Source of the DNA: Flagellimonas abyssi
Lineage (GTDB): Bacteria; Bacteroidota; Bacteroidia; Flavobacteriales; Flavobacteriaceae
NCBI RefSeq assembly: GCF_019457905.1
Contig: NZ_JAHZSV010000001.1
Coordinates: 124,001 to 188,000, forward strand
Reading direction: 5' to 3'
DNA: 64,000 nucleotides
The position numbers and the translations under genes were made by a program. Positions 23,879 to 32,724 of this stretch are shown here, piece after piece (position 1 is the stretch's first letter; every line of letters begins with the position of its first letter). The notes below the pieces were generated by a model, which saw only the letters and a list, made by a program, of their open reading frames with translations, had not been told where the DNA came from and searched no databases.

Positions 23879-26654
23879 AATCAATTTTACTATTTAATAA
23901 TATTGTTGAATAAAACTTAATAGTTTTTTTATGTAGCTCATATTAGGTAATTGAATTCTTGTTAAATTTCTATCAAATAATTTTTGATAGATGTATCAGA
24001 AGCGTAATAAAATATTAAAACAAGTTTGGGCTAAAAACTTAATTGAAAAGGAAGATTCTGATTCCGCTTATTTTTTAGCATTACTATATACAGGTGAACT
24101 TCTGACCAAATTAATATGCGCTTCAATGTTAGCAGGAGTTGAAGAAGATTCAAAAAAACACAAATATTCACAAGCATACCATTTAGTAAGGGCGGATGGA
24201 ATCGGAGATTGGGGTAAAGCGATTTTGGAAATTGTTTCAGGCCCAACTTCACATCATTTAAATATACAATTAAGAAACCCCCAAAAGGAAATAACGCAAA
24301 AAGTTAAGGCTGGAACTTGGCAACACGACTCAATCTCATCGTTAAATGAATGTTTAAAAATCATTGGGGTTGCCGTCAATGAAATTCCATCAAAAACTAA
24401 TTTAATTAATTGGTTTTCTATGTTTTCTCAATTAAGGAATAAAACTAGGGGGCATGGAGCTTTAAGAAGTGGAGTGAGTTCTCAAATTTGCCCGTATTTA
24501 GAAAAGTCTCTGGAATTGATAAGCGGTAATTTTTCAATTTTTGATTTTGAATGGGCATATTTATCGCAAAATTTGTCTGGAAAGTATAATGTAAAACCAA
24601 TCTCCGAAAATAGCCCAAGCTTTAATTTTTTAAAATCTAATGTTGGTAAATCCCAAAATTTAGAAAATGGGGTATATATATATTTGAACAGGCCAGTTTT
24701 TGTAGAACTTATTAAGTCAGATAAAGATCTCTCAGATTTTTATTTTCCTAATGGCGGGTTTAGCAATAAACGTTATGAAGTACTTTCTTATTCCACTGGG
24801 AGCAGAGACAGTAAAGACAATTCAAAATATTTGATGCCACCTGGTGATTTACCAGTGAGTGAAACTGAAGGAAAAAGAAAATTGTCTGTCATTGATAATT
24901 GTTTCACAAATCTTCCAAAAGTTGATTCAATCTATATTCATAGACCATCGCTAGAGAACGAATTGAAAAAGATTCTAGTTAATGAAAGACATCCAATGGT
25001 TACTCTTCTTGGGAGAGGTGGTATTGGGAAAACTAGTATGGCACTTAGGGTTTTAGAAGGACTATGCTCATTAGATAGGTTTCAAACAATAATTTGGTTT
25101 AGTTCTAGAGATATTGATTTATTGGAGTCTGGAGCAAAATCTGTTCAACCACAAGTATTGGATATTGAAGATGTTGCAAAAGAATTTGTTAAATTGATTG
25201 ATGAAAGCCTTTTAAAAACTAAAGGGTTTAATTCGAGAAAATTTATTGAAAAACACCTTAGTGATTACCAAGAAGGGATTTCTCCTTTATTAGCGGTTTT
25301 TGACAATTTTGAAACTGTTAAAAACCCAACTGAAATGTTTGTATGGTTAGATACATACATTCGTACTCCGAATAAAATATTAATTACTTCCAGAATTAGT
25401 GAATTTAGAGCAGATTATCCAATTACAGTTTCTGGAATGGAAGAAAATGAGTTTAATGAACTGGTTGATTCAGTAAGTGATGAATTAGGTATTACAAATC
25501 TTATTACAAAAAAATACGTTGATATGTTATATGAGGAGTCATTAGGACATCCTTATGTTGCTAAAATTTTATTGGGGGTTGTCTCAATAGAAGGAAAGGC
25601 AGGTAATATTAATCGAATTGTAGCCTCTCAAGATGAGTTATTAACAGCTTTATTCGAGAGGACATATACAATGTTGTCCTATGCAGCCAAAAAAGTGTTT
25701 CTTACTTTAAGTAGTTGGAGGTCAACTATTCCAAAAATTGCCTTAGAAGCAGTTTTATCTACTACTTCAGATACAAAAATGGATGTAGAATCTGCAATTG
25801 ACGAATTACATAAATTTTCGTTCATAGATATTTATTCATCCACTAAAGATAATTCCAAATTCATTTCATTACCACTTTCAGCATATCTTTTTGGTCATAA
25901 TAAGTTAGCTGTATCCCCTTTAAAGCAAAAAATAATGGAGGATAGAGAAATTTTAATGATGTTCGGAGTAGGTAAGGTAGTTGATGTTGATGAAGGTGTA
26001 ACATTAAGATTTGAGAAGTTCTTTAGACAAATTGCTCAGAATATCGGAACTGGTAAGAACCATAAGCTTTCATTTTATAAACCTGTTTTAGAATATATAT
26101 GTAGAAAACATTATACTTCCTGGCTTATCTATGCTACCTTATTGGAAGAGGTCAACAATAAAAATGGTGCAATTGGCGCATGTCAGCAATTCATTCAGAA
26201 TGAGCAAGATTATAATAAGTTAATACCAGTTTGGAAAAGATTATCTAAACTTTATGCAAAGCAAAAAGATTTCTTTGGTGAAATTCATTCATTAATTGAA
26301 ATGTGTGCAATTGACAATGTATCTGGAGCAGCAATAAGTGCTTGTGCGACTAGACTAAATCAATTATTAAGTAATGGAAGTTTAGATTCCAAAGAAGATG
26401 AAAAAAAAGCTCTATCTCGAAGATTAATAACAATTCTTAACGATTATATAGTTCAAGATGATAACAACTTAGATGACCGAACGAAACTTGCTTGGATTTA
26501 TGTTCATATTAAAAAAATAAATGAGGCTAGAAAATTGGTTCAATTTATTATTGAGAAAGACCCGAATCATGTTCATGCAATACGCTTAGCGGGCAAAATA
26601 GGAGTGAAATTAGAATCAAATTAAACAGGCGACTATTTTAAGGTTAACTTATTT
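23860..26654. other. AT-rich islet carrying one STAND-type gene
   Basis: Composition and codon use switch from GC-richer host genes to strongly AT-rich DNA at about 23860 and back at about 26650. The islet holds a single large gene. TTATTTTTA occurs near both borders but is too simple to count as a target duplication. No integrase, transposase or tRNA is visible at the edges. Confidence 0.6.
23991..26624 (+). CDS. HEPN-like/STAND (NB-ARC) NTPase, candidate anti-phage protein
   Basis: This 877-residue protein has no signal or membrane segment. The helical N-terminal region (about 1-190) contains LRNKTRGHGA with Arg149, Asn150 and His155, the RNx4H spacing of HEPN ribonucleases. A linker of mixed sequence (190-325) follows. 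The NTPase core has Walker A GRGGIGKTS (341-349), Walker B LLAVFDNFE (433-441), ITSR (465-468, sensor) and LGHPYVAKIL (518-527), matching NB-ARC/STAND proteins. The rest (about 560-877) is helical with TPR-like ends (AWIYVHIKKINEARKLVQ). Known STAND proteins bind a trigger at the C-terminus, oligomerise and activate an N-terminal effector. An RNA-cutting abortive response is inferred, not shown. Confidence 0.75.
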   Translation: MYQKRNKILKQVWAKNLIEKEDSDSAYFLALLYTGELLTKLICASMLAGVEEDSKKHKYSQAYHLVRADGIGDWGKAILEIVSGPTSHHLNIQLRNPQKEITQKVKAGTWQHDSISSLNECLKIIGVAVNEIPSKTNLINWFSMFSQLRNKTRGHGALRSGVSSQICPYLEKSLELISGNFSIFDFEWAYLSQNLSGKYNVKPISENSPSFNFLKSNVGKSQNLENGVYIYLNRPVFVELIKSDKDLSDFYFPNGGFSNKRYEVLSYSTGSRDSKDNSKYLMPPGDLPVSETEGKRKLSVIDNCFTNLPKVDSIYIHRPSLENELKKILVNERHPMVTLLGRGGIGKTSMALRVLEGLCSLDRFQTIIWFSSRDIDLLESGAKSVQPQVLDIEDVAKEFVKLIDESLLKTKGFNSRKFIEKHLSDYQEGISPLLAVFDNFETVKNPTEMFVWLDTYIRTPNKILITSRISEFRADYPITVSGMEENEFNELVDSVSDELGITNLITKKYVDMLYEESLGHPYVAKILLGVVSIEGKAGNINRIVASQDELLTALFERTYTMLSYAAKKVFLTLSSWRSTIPKIALEAVLSTTSDTKMDVESAIDELHKFSFIDIYSSTKDNSKFISLPLSAYLFGHNKLAVSPLKQKIMEDREILMMFGVGKVVDVDEGVTLRFEKFFRQIAQNIGTGKNHKLSFYKPVLEYICRKHYTSWLIYATLLEEVNNKNGAIGACQQFIQNEQDYNKLIPVWKRLSKLYAKQKDFFGEIHSLIEMCAIDNVSGAAISACATRLNQLLSNGSLDSKEDEKKALSRRLITILNDYIVQDDNNLDDRTKLAWIYVHIKKINEARKLVQFIIEKDPNHVHAIRLAGKIGVKLESN

Positions 26655-27280
26655 TTAGGTCCTTATCCCCCCAATATCCTTCAAGCTCAACCCGGTATAC
26701 TTTTTAATAGTTTCGGCATCTAAGCCATCGGCCTTCATCTTTTTTGCAATACTGATTGCCTTTTCTTTTTCTGCCCGCTTTTCTCGGTATCAATTTTAAA
26801 CTGTTCCAGTTCCTGCTTTTCGGGGCCCATGATTTCAAACAGGCCGCTTTTTTGTAGTTCGTCCATCACGCCTTGGTCGGCAAAACTGGTATAATTCGTT
26901 TCGGTGATCACCAAATGGTCCAGCACTTCCACTTTTATCAGTTTGCCCACTTTTAGCATATGGTCGGTAAAGGTAATATCGGCATCGGTAACCTCGTGCG
27001 TGCCGCTGGGGTGGTTGTGCACCAAGATCAGCTTGCTGGCCAGTTTGTAGATCGCCATCCTAAACACATCGGGCGGGTCGGCGTTCACCCGGTTGCTGGC
27101 CCCCAGGCCAATGAGCTCCACGAACAATATTTTGTTGTTGTGGTTGAGGCCCACCACCCAAAAATGCTCTTGGTTGCGGCGTATCTTGTTCTCGCGCAGC
27201 AAAACCTGTTGCATGATCGCATATATGTCCGCGGAGTTGAGCACTTTGATCTTTTGTTCTTGGGTAAGCCGTACGTTCAT
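26655..27280 (-). pseudogene. JAB/RadC-family protein with a C-terminal frameshift
   Basis: The start is best placed at ATG 27280 (MNVRLTQEQKIKVLNSADIY); the uninterrupted frame runs to a stop at 26735 (181 residues). The JAB domain shows the metal motif HNHPSGTHEVTDAD (about 110-125) and VEVLDHLVIT, as in RadC-like proteins of mobile regions. Around 26793 the frame appears to slip. The next phase continues with AEKEKAISIAKKMKADGLDA and ends KKYTGLSLKDIGG, stopping at 26655-26657; that is the tail seen in many Bacteroidota JAB and Rpn proteins. The visible protein therefore ends in an unnatural basic tail (KKKRQSVLQKR). It borders the STAND islet. Confidence 0.7.
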
Positions 27281-27437
27281 GGTAGGTGTTTCTAGTTTTT
27301 GGGTTTGGGAAAGGTAGTCCATGCCCGTGAGAAAAACAAAAATGCCGTTTGGGCATAAAAAAACTGCCCCAAACGTGGTTCGCAGGGCCAATAAGGATAT
27401 GACAGATATTCAGCATACACGAAACCGTATAGCTTAG

Positions 27438-28061
27438 CTATTGCTTTTTACCGAAAAAACGAATTACCGACCCGGTACCGATATGGCCTTCGCCCTCATT
27501 GAGCGCTACCGTTGTTTTTTTGAGTTCCAGAATTTCGAAATCAGTAAAACTGGTTTCCAGCTCTTCCAAGGAAAACAGGTAATCCACATTGTTTGGTCCT
27601 CCCACGCTAGGATTTTGCTGCTTGTAAGCGAGATGGTCTTTACTAAATGCCTCAAAAATTAGGTGCCCGCCCTTCTTTAAGTAACTGCTCAACATTCTAA
27701 GATATTCAGGGCGAATGGTGGGAGGGAAGTGGGCATAGACCAACGCCAGCGCATCGAATTCCTCCTCCTTAAAACCTAAATCTGGTAAATCGCCCAATTT
27801 ATAATCTATGGAAACCTTTTTATCCTCCGCTAATTTCAAGGCTTTTTGTTGACCTGCCTCGCTGATATCAAAAGCGGACACCTTCCAGCCCAATTGTGCG
27901 GCGTACACAGCATTTCTGCCTTCTCCCTCGGCGGCAAAAAGAATGGAGCCCGCGGGAATGTGCTGAAGTTTATCCTTTAAATAGTTATTAGGCTCTGTAC
28001 CGTAGGCATATTCCGTTTGTCCAAACTTGGTGTTCCACATATTGAGCCAATCGCTTGCCAT
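27438..28061 (-). CDS. Class I SAM-dependent methyltransferase (TehB-like)
   Basis: This 207-residue cytoplasmic enzyme has WNTKFGQTEYAYGTEPN at the start, as in TehB-like methyltransferases. ILFAAEGEGRNAVYAAQLGW is motif I for SAM binding, with the acidic residue in VSAFDIS, and DALALVYAHFPP is motif IV. An alternative ATG at 28040 would remove seven residues. Family members methylate small molecules such as tellurite or thiopurines. The hydrolase gene ends 16 bases upstream, so the two are probably one operon. Confidence 0.85.
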   Translation of the reverse strand: MASDWLNMWNTKFGQTEYAYGTEPNNYLKDKLQHIPAGSILFAAEGEGRNAVYAAQLGWKVSAFDISEAGQQKALKLAEDKKVSIDYKLGDLPDLGFKEEEFDALALVYAHFPPTIRPEYLRMLSSYLKKGGHLIFEAFSKDHLAYKQQNPSVGGPNNVDYLFSLEELETSFTDFEILELKKTTVALNEGEGHIGTGSVIRFFGKKQ

Positions 28062-28077
28062 ATACTTTCAGATTAAT

Positions 28078-29607
28078 TTATTTTTTCAGTTGTTGTAATC
28101 GATGGAGGGCATTTTGACTTTGAGGATTTAATTTTAAGGATTTTTCAAAATTCTCGACAGCCTTTGCTTTATCGCCCATAAATAAATATCCTTCTGCCAA
28201 ACTATCATAAAGGTTTGAAGAATTTGGATAAAGTTTTGTTGCCAATAAAAATACGTTTATTCCTTGTAAAGATGTTTCTGGATTAAAAACAAGTTGTAAC
28301 CCTAGAACGTTTAGATTGCCCTCTGGAATTTCTAACGAAGGATGCTTCTCTGCAATTGAATCATAGAGTTGTACCAAGTTCTCATAATTTTGATTTAATG
28401 CCAACTGATTAAAATCTTGAAACGCGAACACTTGTTTTTGTGGTTGTTTGATTTTCTGAGTGATCAATTTTTTTCCAACTCCATTGTTTTCTGGGCTATT
28501 TTCCATAAACCCCAATGCTTTTTTATCCTTATTCAAAGTAGCTTCCAAAAAATTCAATGTGTACATCGCAGCCCATTTGTAAGATTCCATAATTTCAGAA
28601 TCGCTTTTATCTTGTCTTTTGTCCCTATCTGCAAAAAGGATCCCCAATGTGCTAAAGTAGCTATGGGTTAAGTTATGAAACCTTAATCGATGAACCTTGC
28701 TGTTTACTATGCTATCGTATAATTGAAACACAGTATTGAGTTCGGAATCAACCTTATCTTCCTTTAAAACTGTTTCGGGGATTTCCTTCTGGGCCATATG
28801 GGCATATGGAACGTCTATTTTTTCAGCATCAAAAAATGGGGATTGTTCTAGCGATTCATATTGATATCTTTCTGTACCGTCAAGGCTAACAATTGCTTTT
28901 ATATTGTCGTTACGATTTTGCACTATGATATTTGATAACCCCCCAAAGCTGAAGCCCATTAGGGCTATCTTTTCATAATCTACAAAAGAAAGTTTCCCAG
29001 CCTCCTTGATTAAAAACTCCGTATCCCTGGCCTGTGTTTCAATTTCCTTGGCATTATTGCTGCTGAACCAACGGGTTTCCGTTCCTCTACTTGGACTTGA
29101 TATGACCACAAAGCCGTGGCTTGCCAAATATTCACAGAGAGCAAAGTTCTCGATGGAAGATGCTTGGAAACTGGGTCTGTAAATGACTGTTGGAAATTTT
29201 CCTTTTACAAATTCCACGTTGGCATAAGCCGTCGTTTTTTCCGTAAGGAGTCTTTGATTAGCAGGCGTATTTTGGTAATAAAACCAATTCAATATTTGAT
29301 CATTGGGCAGATGCTCCCATTCTTCTTCCTCTTTTAAAATTTCAAGATAATCCAAGACCGTCAACGGTTCCGCATCATCCACATTCTGTTCAGTGGGATA
29401 CCATATACTTACCAGAATCGGTCTTTCAATTTTTTTATTGGTATAGTCAAAAACTCTACTATAAGTTCTTGTACTATCATAGGAAGTATAATGCTGAAAA
29501 CCCACTTTGAATTTTCCATTATCAAGGTCAATTTCATCAAGAGAGGTCTGAGAAACTATTGAATTGGTTTGAAGGAATATTAAAAATAGTAGGATTGTCA
29601 ATCTCAT
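28078..29607 (-). CDS. Exported alpha/beta hydrolase with C-terminal TPR
   Basis: The start is set at ATG 29607 (MRLTILLFLIFLQTNSI), which gives 509 residues with a signal peptide. The hydrolase domain (about 60-330) has KFPTVIYRPSFQASS and the nucleophile elbow GFSFGG (Ser), as in dienelactone hydrolase or platelet-activating-factor acetylhydrolase relatives. LTHSYFSTLG supplies a likely catalytic His. Residues about 430-509 are tetratricopeptide-like (LYDSLAEGYLFMGDKAKAVE). The substrate is unknown, possibly a lipid or ester in the periplasm. It is followed by the methyltransferase gene at a 16-base gap. Confidence 0.82.
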   Translation of the reverse strand: MRLTILLFLIFLQTNSIVSQTSLDEIDLDNGKFKVGFQHYTSYDSTRTYSRVFDYTNKKIERPILVSIWYPTEQNVDDAEPLTVLDYLEILKEEEEWEHLPNDQILNWFYYQNTPANQRLLTEKTTAYANVEFVKGKFPTVIYRPSFQASSIENFALCEYLASHGFVVISSPSRGTETRWFSSNNAKEIETQARDTEFLIKEAGKLSFVDYEKIALMGFSFGGLSNIIVQNRNDNIKAIVSLDGTERYQYESLEQSPFFDAEKIDVPYAHMAQKEIPETVLKEDKVDSELNTVFQLYDSIVNSKVHRLRFHNLTHSYFSTLGILFADRDKRQDKSDSEIMESYKWAAMYTLNFLEATLNKDKKALGFMENSPENNGVGKKLITQKIKQPQKQVFAFQDFNQLALNQNYENLVQLYDSIAEKHPSLEIPEGNLNVLGLQLVFNPETSLQGINVFLLATKLYPNSSNLYDSLAEGYLFMGDKAKAVENFEKSLKLNPQSQNALHRLQQLKK

Positions 29608-29876
29608 GATAAATCGGTTAGTGTTCACTTTCAAAGATGGCATTGTTGAACTATTGTTACAGTATCAATTGTCTATAAACAGGTTAGTGGTGATTTTCAT
29701 AGATTAATATGAAAGTTGAAAAAAATAAAACTACCTCCAAGGTTTAGCACGCATTAACCTGTTGTCAATCATTAATTTAATCAAATTATTATTCTTTTAG
29801 TGGTGTCGGAAGGAACAATTCAAAACGACAATAATCCAGAAATTCCGTTATTTGTATTTCAATAAAAGCTACAACT

Positions 29877-30719
29877 ATGGAATCACCCAACTGGCAGACC
29901 GCCATGGAATTCGAAGATATTACCTATAAAAAATGTAATGGCGTGGCACGTATTGCCTTTAACCGTCCGGATATAAGGAATGCGTTCCGACCCAAGACCA
30001 CCAGCGAGCTGTATAAAGCTTTTTATGATGCGCAAGAAGACACCTCCATTGGAGTGGTGCTGCTTTCCGGTGAAGGACCATCGTCCAAGGACGGTAAGTG
30101 GGCCTTCTGTAGCGGGGGCGACCAAAAGGCCCGTGGACATAAAGGCTACGTGGGCGATGATGGTTACCATCGATTGAATATTTTAGAGGTGCAGCGTTTG
30201 ATTCGTTTTATGCCCAAGGTGGTAATTGCCGTAGTGCCCGGATGGGCCGTTGGGGGAGGGCACAGCCTACATGTGGTGTGCGATATGACCCTTGCCAGCA
30301 AGGAACACGCTATTTTTAAACAAACTGATGCCGACGTTACCAGTTTTGATGGCGGCTACGGCTCCGCATATCTCGCCAAAATGGTAGGTCAGAAAAAGGC
30401 CCGCGAGATTTTCTTTCTAGGACGTAATTATTCTGCACAAGAAGCGTATGAAATGGGTATGGTAAACGCTGTCATCCCTCATGATGAATTGGAGGATACT
30501 GCATACCAGTGGGCCCAGGAAGTCTTGGCCAAATCACCGACATCCATAAAAATGCTGAAATTCGCCATGAACCTTACCGATGATGGCATGGTCGGACAAC
30601 AGGTGTTTGCAGGCGAAGCTACACGATTGGCCTACATGACGGACGAAGCAAAAGAAGGTAGAAACGCATTTTTGGAAAAGCGTAAACCCGATTTTGGCAA
30701 GGACAAGTGGATTCCGTAA
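29877..30719 (+). CDS. menB: 1,4-dihydroxy-2-naphthoyl-CoA synthase
   Basis: This 280-residue cytoplasmic enzyme of the crotonase fold closes the second ring in menaquinone synthesis. FCSGGDQKARGHKGYV and the oxyanion-hole part VVPGWAVGGGHSLHVVCDMT are MenB signatures. SFDGGYGSAYLAK carries the active-site Ser-Asp-Gly-Gly, and KRKPDFGKDKWIP is the MenB C-terminal tail. Length is normal. It stands apart from other men genes, which is not unusual in this phylum. The 230-base upstream region probably holds its promoter. Repeats follow the gene. Confidence 0.96.
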   Translation: MESPNWQTAMEFEDITYKKCNGVARIAFNRPDIRNAFRPKTTSELYKAFYDAQEDTSIGVVLLSGEGPSSKDGKWAFCSGGDQKARGHKGYVGDDGYHRLNILEVQRLIRFMPKVVIAVVPGWAVGGGHSLHVVCDMTLASKEHAIFKQTDADVTSFDGGYGSAYLAKMVGQKKAREIFFLGRNYSAQEAYEMGMVNAVIPHDELEDTAYQWAQEVLAKSPTSIKMLKFAMNLTDDGMVGQQVFAGEATRLAYMTDEAKEGRNAFLEKRKPDFGKDKWIP

Positions 30720-30760
30720 GTCAATTTACAGCTGCAATAAACAATTTACAATTACCCATT

Positions 30761-30831
30761 GTCATTCTAAAGGAGAGCAGCGACTGAAGAAACTGAATTG
30801 AATTAGTGCTACCCTTCGACTACGCTCAGGG
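30761..30831. repeat. Degenerate half of a dispersed palindromic element
   Basis: GTCATTCT at 30761 matches the start of the GTCA...TGAC family. CCCTTCGACTACGCTCAGGG at 30812-30831 is another sequence often repeated between flavobacterial genes. No complete partner end is present, so this looks like a decayed or chimeric copy. Confidence 0.45.
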
Positions 30832-30851
30832 TCCAGCGATACAATCAATTC

Positions 30852-31001
30852 AGGATGGCCTCAAATAGAAAAGAGCCTTGCCGTTATGGTCAAGACTCTT
30901 TTACGAGAACACTATATGAAAATGAAAAAATTACTTTCGCTTTTTATTACATAGTAAAACTACTACGAGAGTTCTTGTAAACGAAATTATTGTTGTGAAG
31001 T
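30852..31001. repeat. 150-bp module, direct copy 1 of 2
   Basis: A 150-base segment repeated at 31143-31292 with five substitutions and no gaps (about 97% identity). It contains a hairpin (AAAAGAG... ...CTCTTTT, 30869-30902) whose stem is better paired on the minus strand, and a 12-codon frame, ATG 30916 to TAG 30954. Confidence 0.9.
30916..30954 (+). CDS. 12-residue mini-ORF, copy 1
   Basis: MKMKKLLSLFIT then TAG. It resembles the first residues of a secretion signal and is kept in the second copy with one change (Leu to Phe). It could be a leader peptide, the 5' remnant of an exported-protein gene, or chance within a non-coding RNA module. Confidence 0.25.
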   Translation: MKMKKLLSLFIT

Positions 31002-31059
31002 ATCCTTTACCTGTTGTCATCTTTATATTTTATGTGATTCTGGGTTTGAGAACATGGAT

Positions 31060-31127
31060 TTCTCGACTGTGCTCGAAATGACAAGAAATGAAGAACTGTA
31101 GTTGTTTCATCGAGCACAATCGAGATG
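31060..31127. repeat. Inverted element related to copy 3, arms in opposite order
   Basis: TCTCGACTGTGCTCGA at 31061-31076, followed by AATGAC, pairs with TCGAGCACAATCGAGA at 31110-31125 (15 of 16 positions). These are the same arm sequences as in 8133-8210 but facing the other way. It lies between the two 150-bp modules. Confidence 0.6.
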
Positions 31128-31142
31128 CGTTTTGATTAATTA

Positions 31143-31292
31143 AGGATGGCCCCAAATAGAAAAGAGCCTTGCCATTATGGTCAAGACTCTTTTACGAGAA
31201 CACTATATGAAAATGAAAAAATTACTTTCGTTTTTTATTACATAGTAAAACTACTACGAGAGTTCCCGTAAACGAAATTATTGTTGTGAAGT
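31143..31292. repeat. 150-bp module, direct copy 2 of 2
   Basis: Second copy of the module at 30852-31001, 291 bases downstream. Five substitutions separate the two. The hairpin, the mini-ORF (ATG 31207 to TAG 31245, MKMKKLLSFFIT) and the tail GTAAACGAAATTATTG are all kept. Confidence 0.9.
31207..31245 (+). CDS. 12-residue mini-ORF, copy 2
   Basis: MKMKKLLSFFIT then TAG, differing from copy 1 at one residue. No ribosome-binding signal is obvious beyond the A-rich upstream sequence, which is normal for the phylum. Confidence 0.25.
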   Translation: MKMKKLLSFFIT

Positions 31293-31338
31293 GTCTTGAT
31301 TCTGTGGTTTTTCAAGTATTTTGATATATCTCATCGAT

Positions 31339-32673
31339 TTACGGTACCGCTTTTACGATGTTCGACAGTACTCCGTTCACATCAAAATACGGTTCCTCGG
31401 CCAAACCTGTACGCACAACCACCAAGTCTTTGGAGGGAATCATGAACACATGTTGACCTTCAAAACCATTGCAAGAAAACATATCCCTGGGCACATCCGG
31501 ATATTTCCCTTCTGCATTCAACCAAAAATGAGCACCGTAAGTACCGTTGGAATTTACAGTTGGAGTTGTAATGTAATCAATCCAAGAAGCATCAAACAGT
31601 TGTTTCCCGTTCCAATTCCCCTTATCCAGGTGCAATTGTCCAAAACGTGCCCAATCCCGTGTACTCGCCCATGCGTAGGAGGAGCCCACATAATTCCCTG
31701 CAATATCAGCTTCCATAACCATGGAATACATCCCTATTTTATCGATTAAAGCGGAGTAGGGGAAGTCCAAATACTCTTGATGGCTCCTAAATTGCTGCTT
31801 TAGTATTCCCGAAAGCAAATTTGTGGTCCCTGAAGAGTAGTTCCATATTTCCGTTGGTTTTGCTATCGCTTTTTTGTCACGTTGGGCCTGGGTCATATCA
31901 CTGTCCAAAAACAGCATTCGAGTAACATCCGATATTCCGGTATAATCCTCGTCCCACGCTAATCCGCTTTGCATGCGGAGTAAATGATCTAGGGTAATGT
32001 TCTTTCGCTCATCATCCTTCCATTCAGGAATGGGAGCGGGCCAATCCATTTCCAACTTTCCTTGGTGTTCCAAAATTCCATAGCAAGTGGCCAACACACT
32101 TTTGGTCATGGACCATCCCAAAATAGGCGTATCCTTATCGAACCCATCAATATATTTTTCGGCGATCAAATGTCCTTTGTACAGAATTAGAAAGGTTCGT
32201 GTTTTTTGAGTTTCAGGCTCGGCGAAGGCCATGGCGATGGCCTTGTTGATTTGATCCATATCCACATCAGCCAATACGGTATCCAATGGAGCCGCTTGTC
32301 CATACGGGTAAGGAATGGTGTCGACAGGTTGGTTTCTTTGAGGTTTTATTGTTAACGCTTTGGGGTCGTAATCATCATTGATCAAAACGGCTCCAAGACC
32401 ATCACGATAAACTGCGGTACGCTCCATCATCCCATAAACGGTTGAAGATGCGGATTGCTCACTCTCATTAATCTCAGTAGATGCTATTTCAATTAAGGGA
32501 GCACTATTGTCATATTGATTCATACTGGCAGCGGAACGATGCGCCAAGAAAACACCAGATGCCACATTTTTTGCAGCATAACCGGAGATAATGTTCAATT
32601 TGGGATAATTTAGGTAAACGACAACCCCTATGATTACGACAAGGAGCAGCAAAACACGTTTAAGTAGTTTCAT
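31339..32673 (-). CDS. Serine hydrolase, beta-lactamase family (class C-like)
   Basis: This 444-residue protein has an N-terminal membrane anchor (LLKRVLLLLVVIIGVVVYL). The serine beta-lactamase fold shows Ser188 and Lys191 in GWSMTK (SxxK), NYSSG as the Tyr-containing second motif, and a final catalytic part near HVFMIPSKDLVVVRTG. Such proteins are usually esterases, D-aminopeptidases or amide hydrolases rather than true lactamases. The anchor places the domain on the periplasmic side. It is monocistronic and divergent from the pirin gene. Confidence 0.88.
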   Translation of the reverse strand: MKLLKRVLLLLVVIIGVVVYLNYPKLNIISGYAAKNVASGVFLAHRSAASMNQYDNSAPLIEIASTEINESEQSASSTVYGMMERTAVYRDGLGAVLINDDYDPKALTIKPQRNQPVDTIPYPYGQAAPLDTVLADVDMDQINKAIAMAFAEPETQKTRTFLILYKGHLIAEKYIDGFDKDTPILGWSMTKSVLATCYGILEHQGKLEMDWPAPIPEWKDDERKNITLDHLLRMQSGLAWDEDYTGISDVTRMLFLDSDMTQAQRDKKAIAKPTEIWNYSSGTTNLLSGILKQQFRSHQEYLDFPYSALIDKIGMYSMVMEADIAGNYVGSSYAWASTRDWARFGQLHLDKGNWNGKQLFDASWIDYITTPTVNSNGTYGAHFWLNAEGKYPDVPRDMFSCNGFEGQHVFMIPSKDLVVVRTGLAEEPYFDVNGVLSNIVKAVP

Positions 32674-32724
32674 GATATAGGATGTATTTGTAACTTTCTG
32701 CTTCTAAATATAAACATTTAACCT

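Noticed and set aside
23860..26654. Target-site duplication TTATTTTTA at both islet edges
   Set aside because: Nine A/T bases in AT-rich DNA are expected by chance and do not sit at exact borders.
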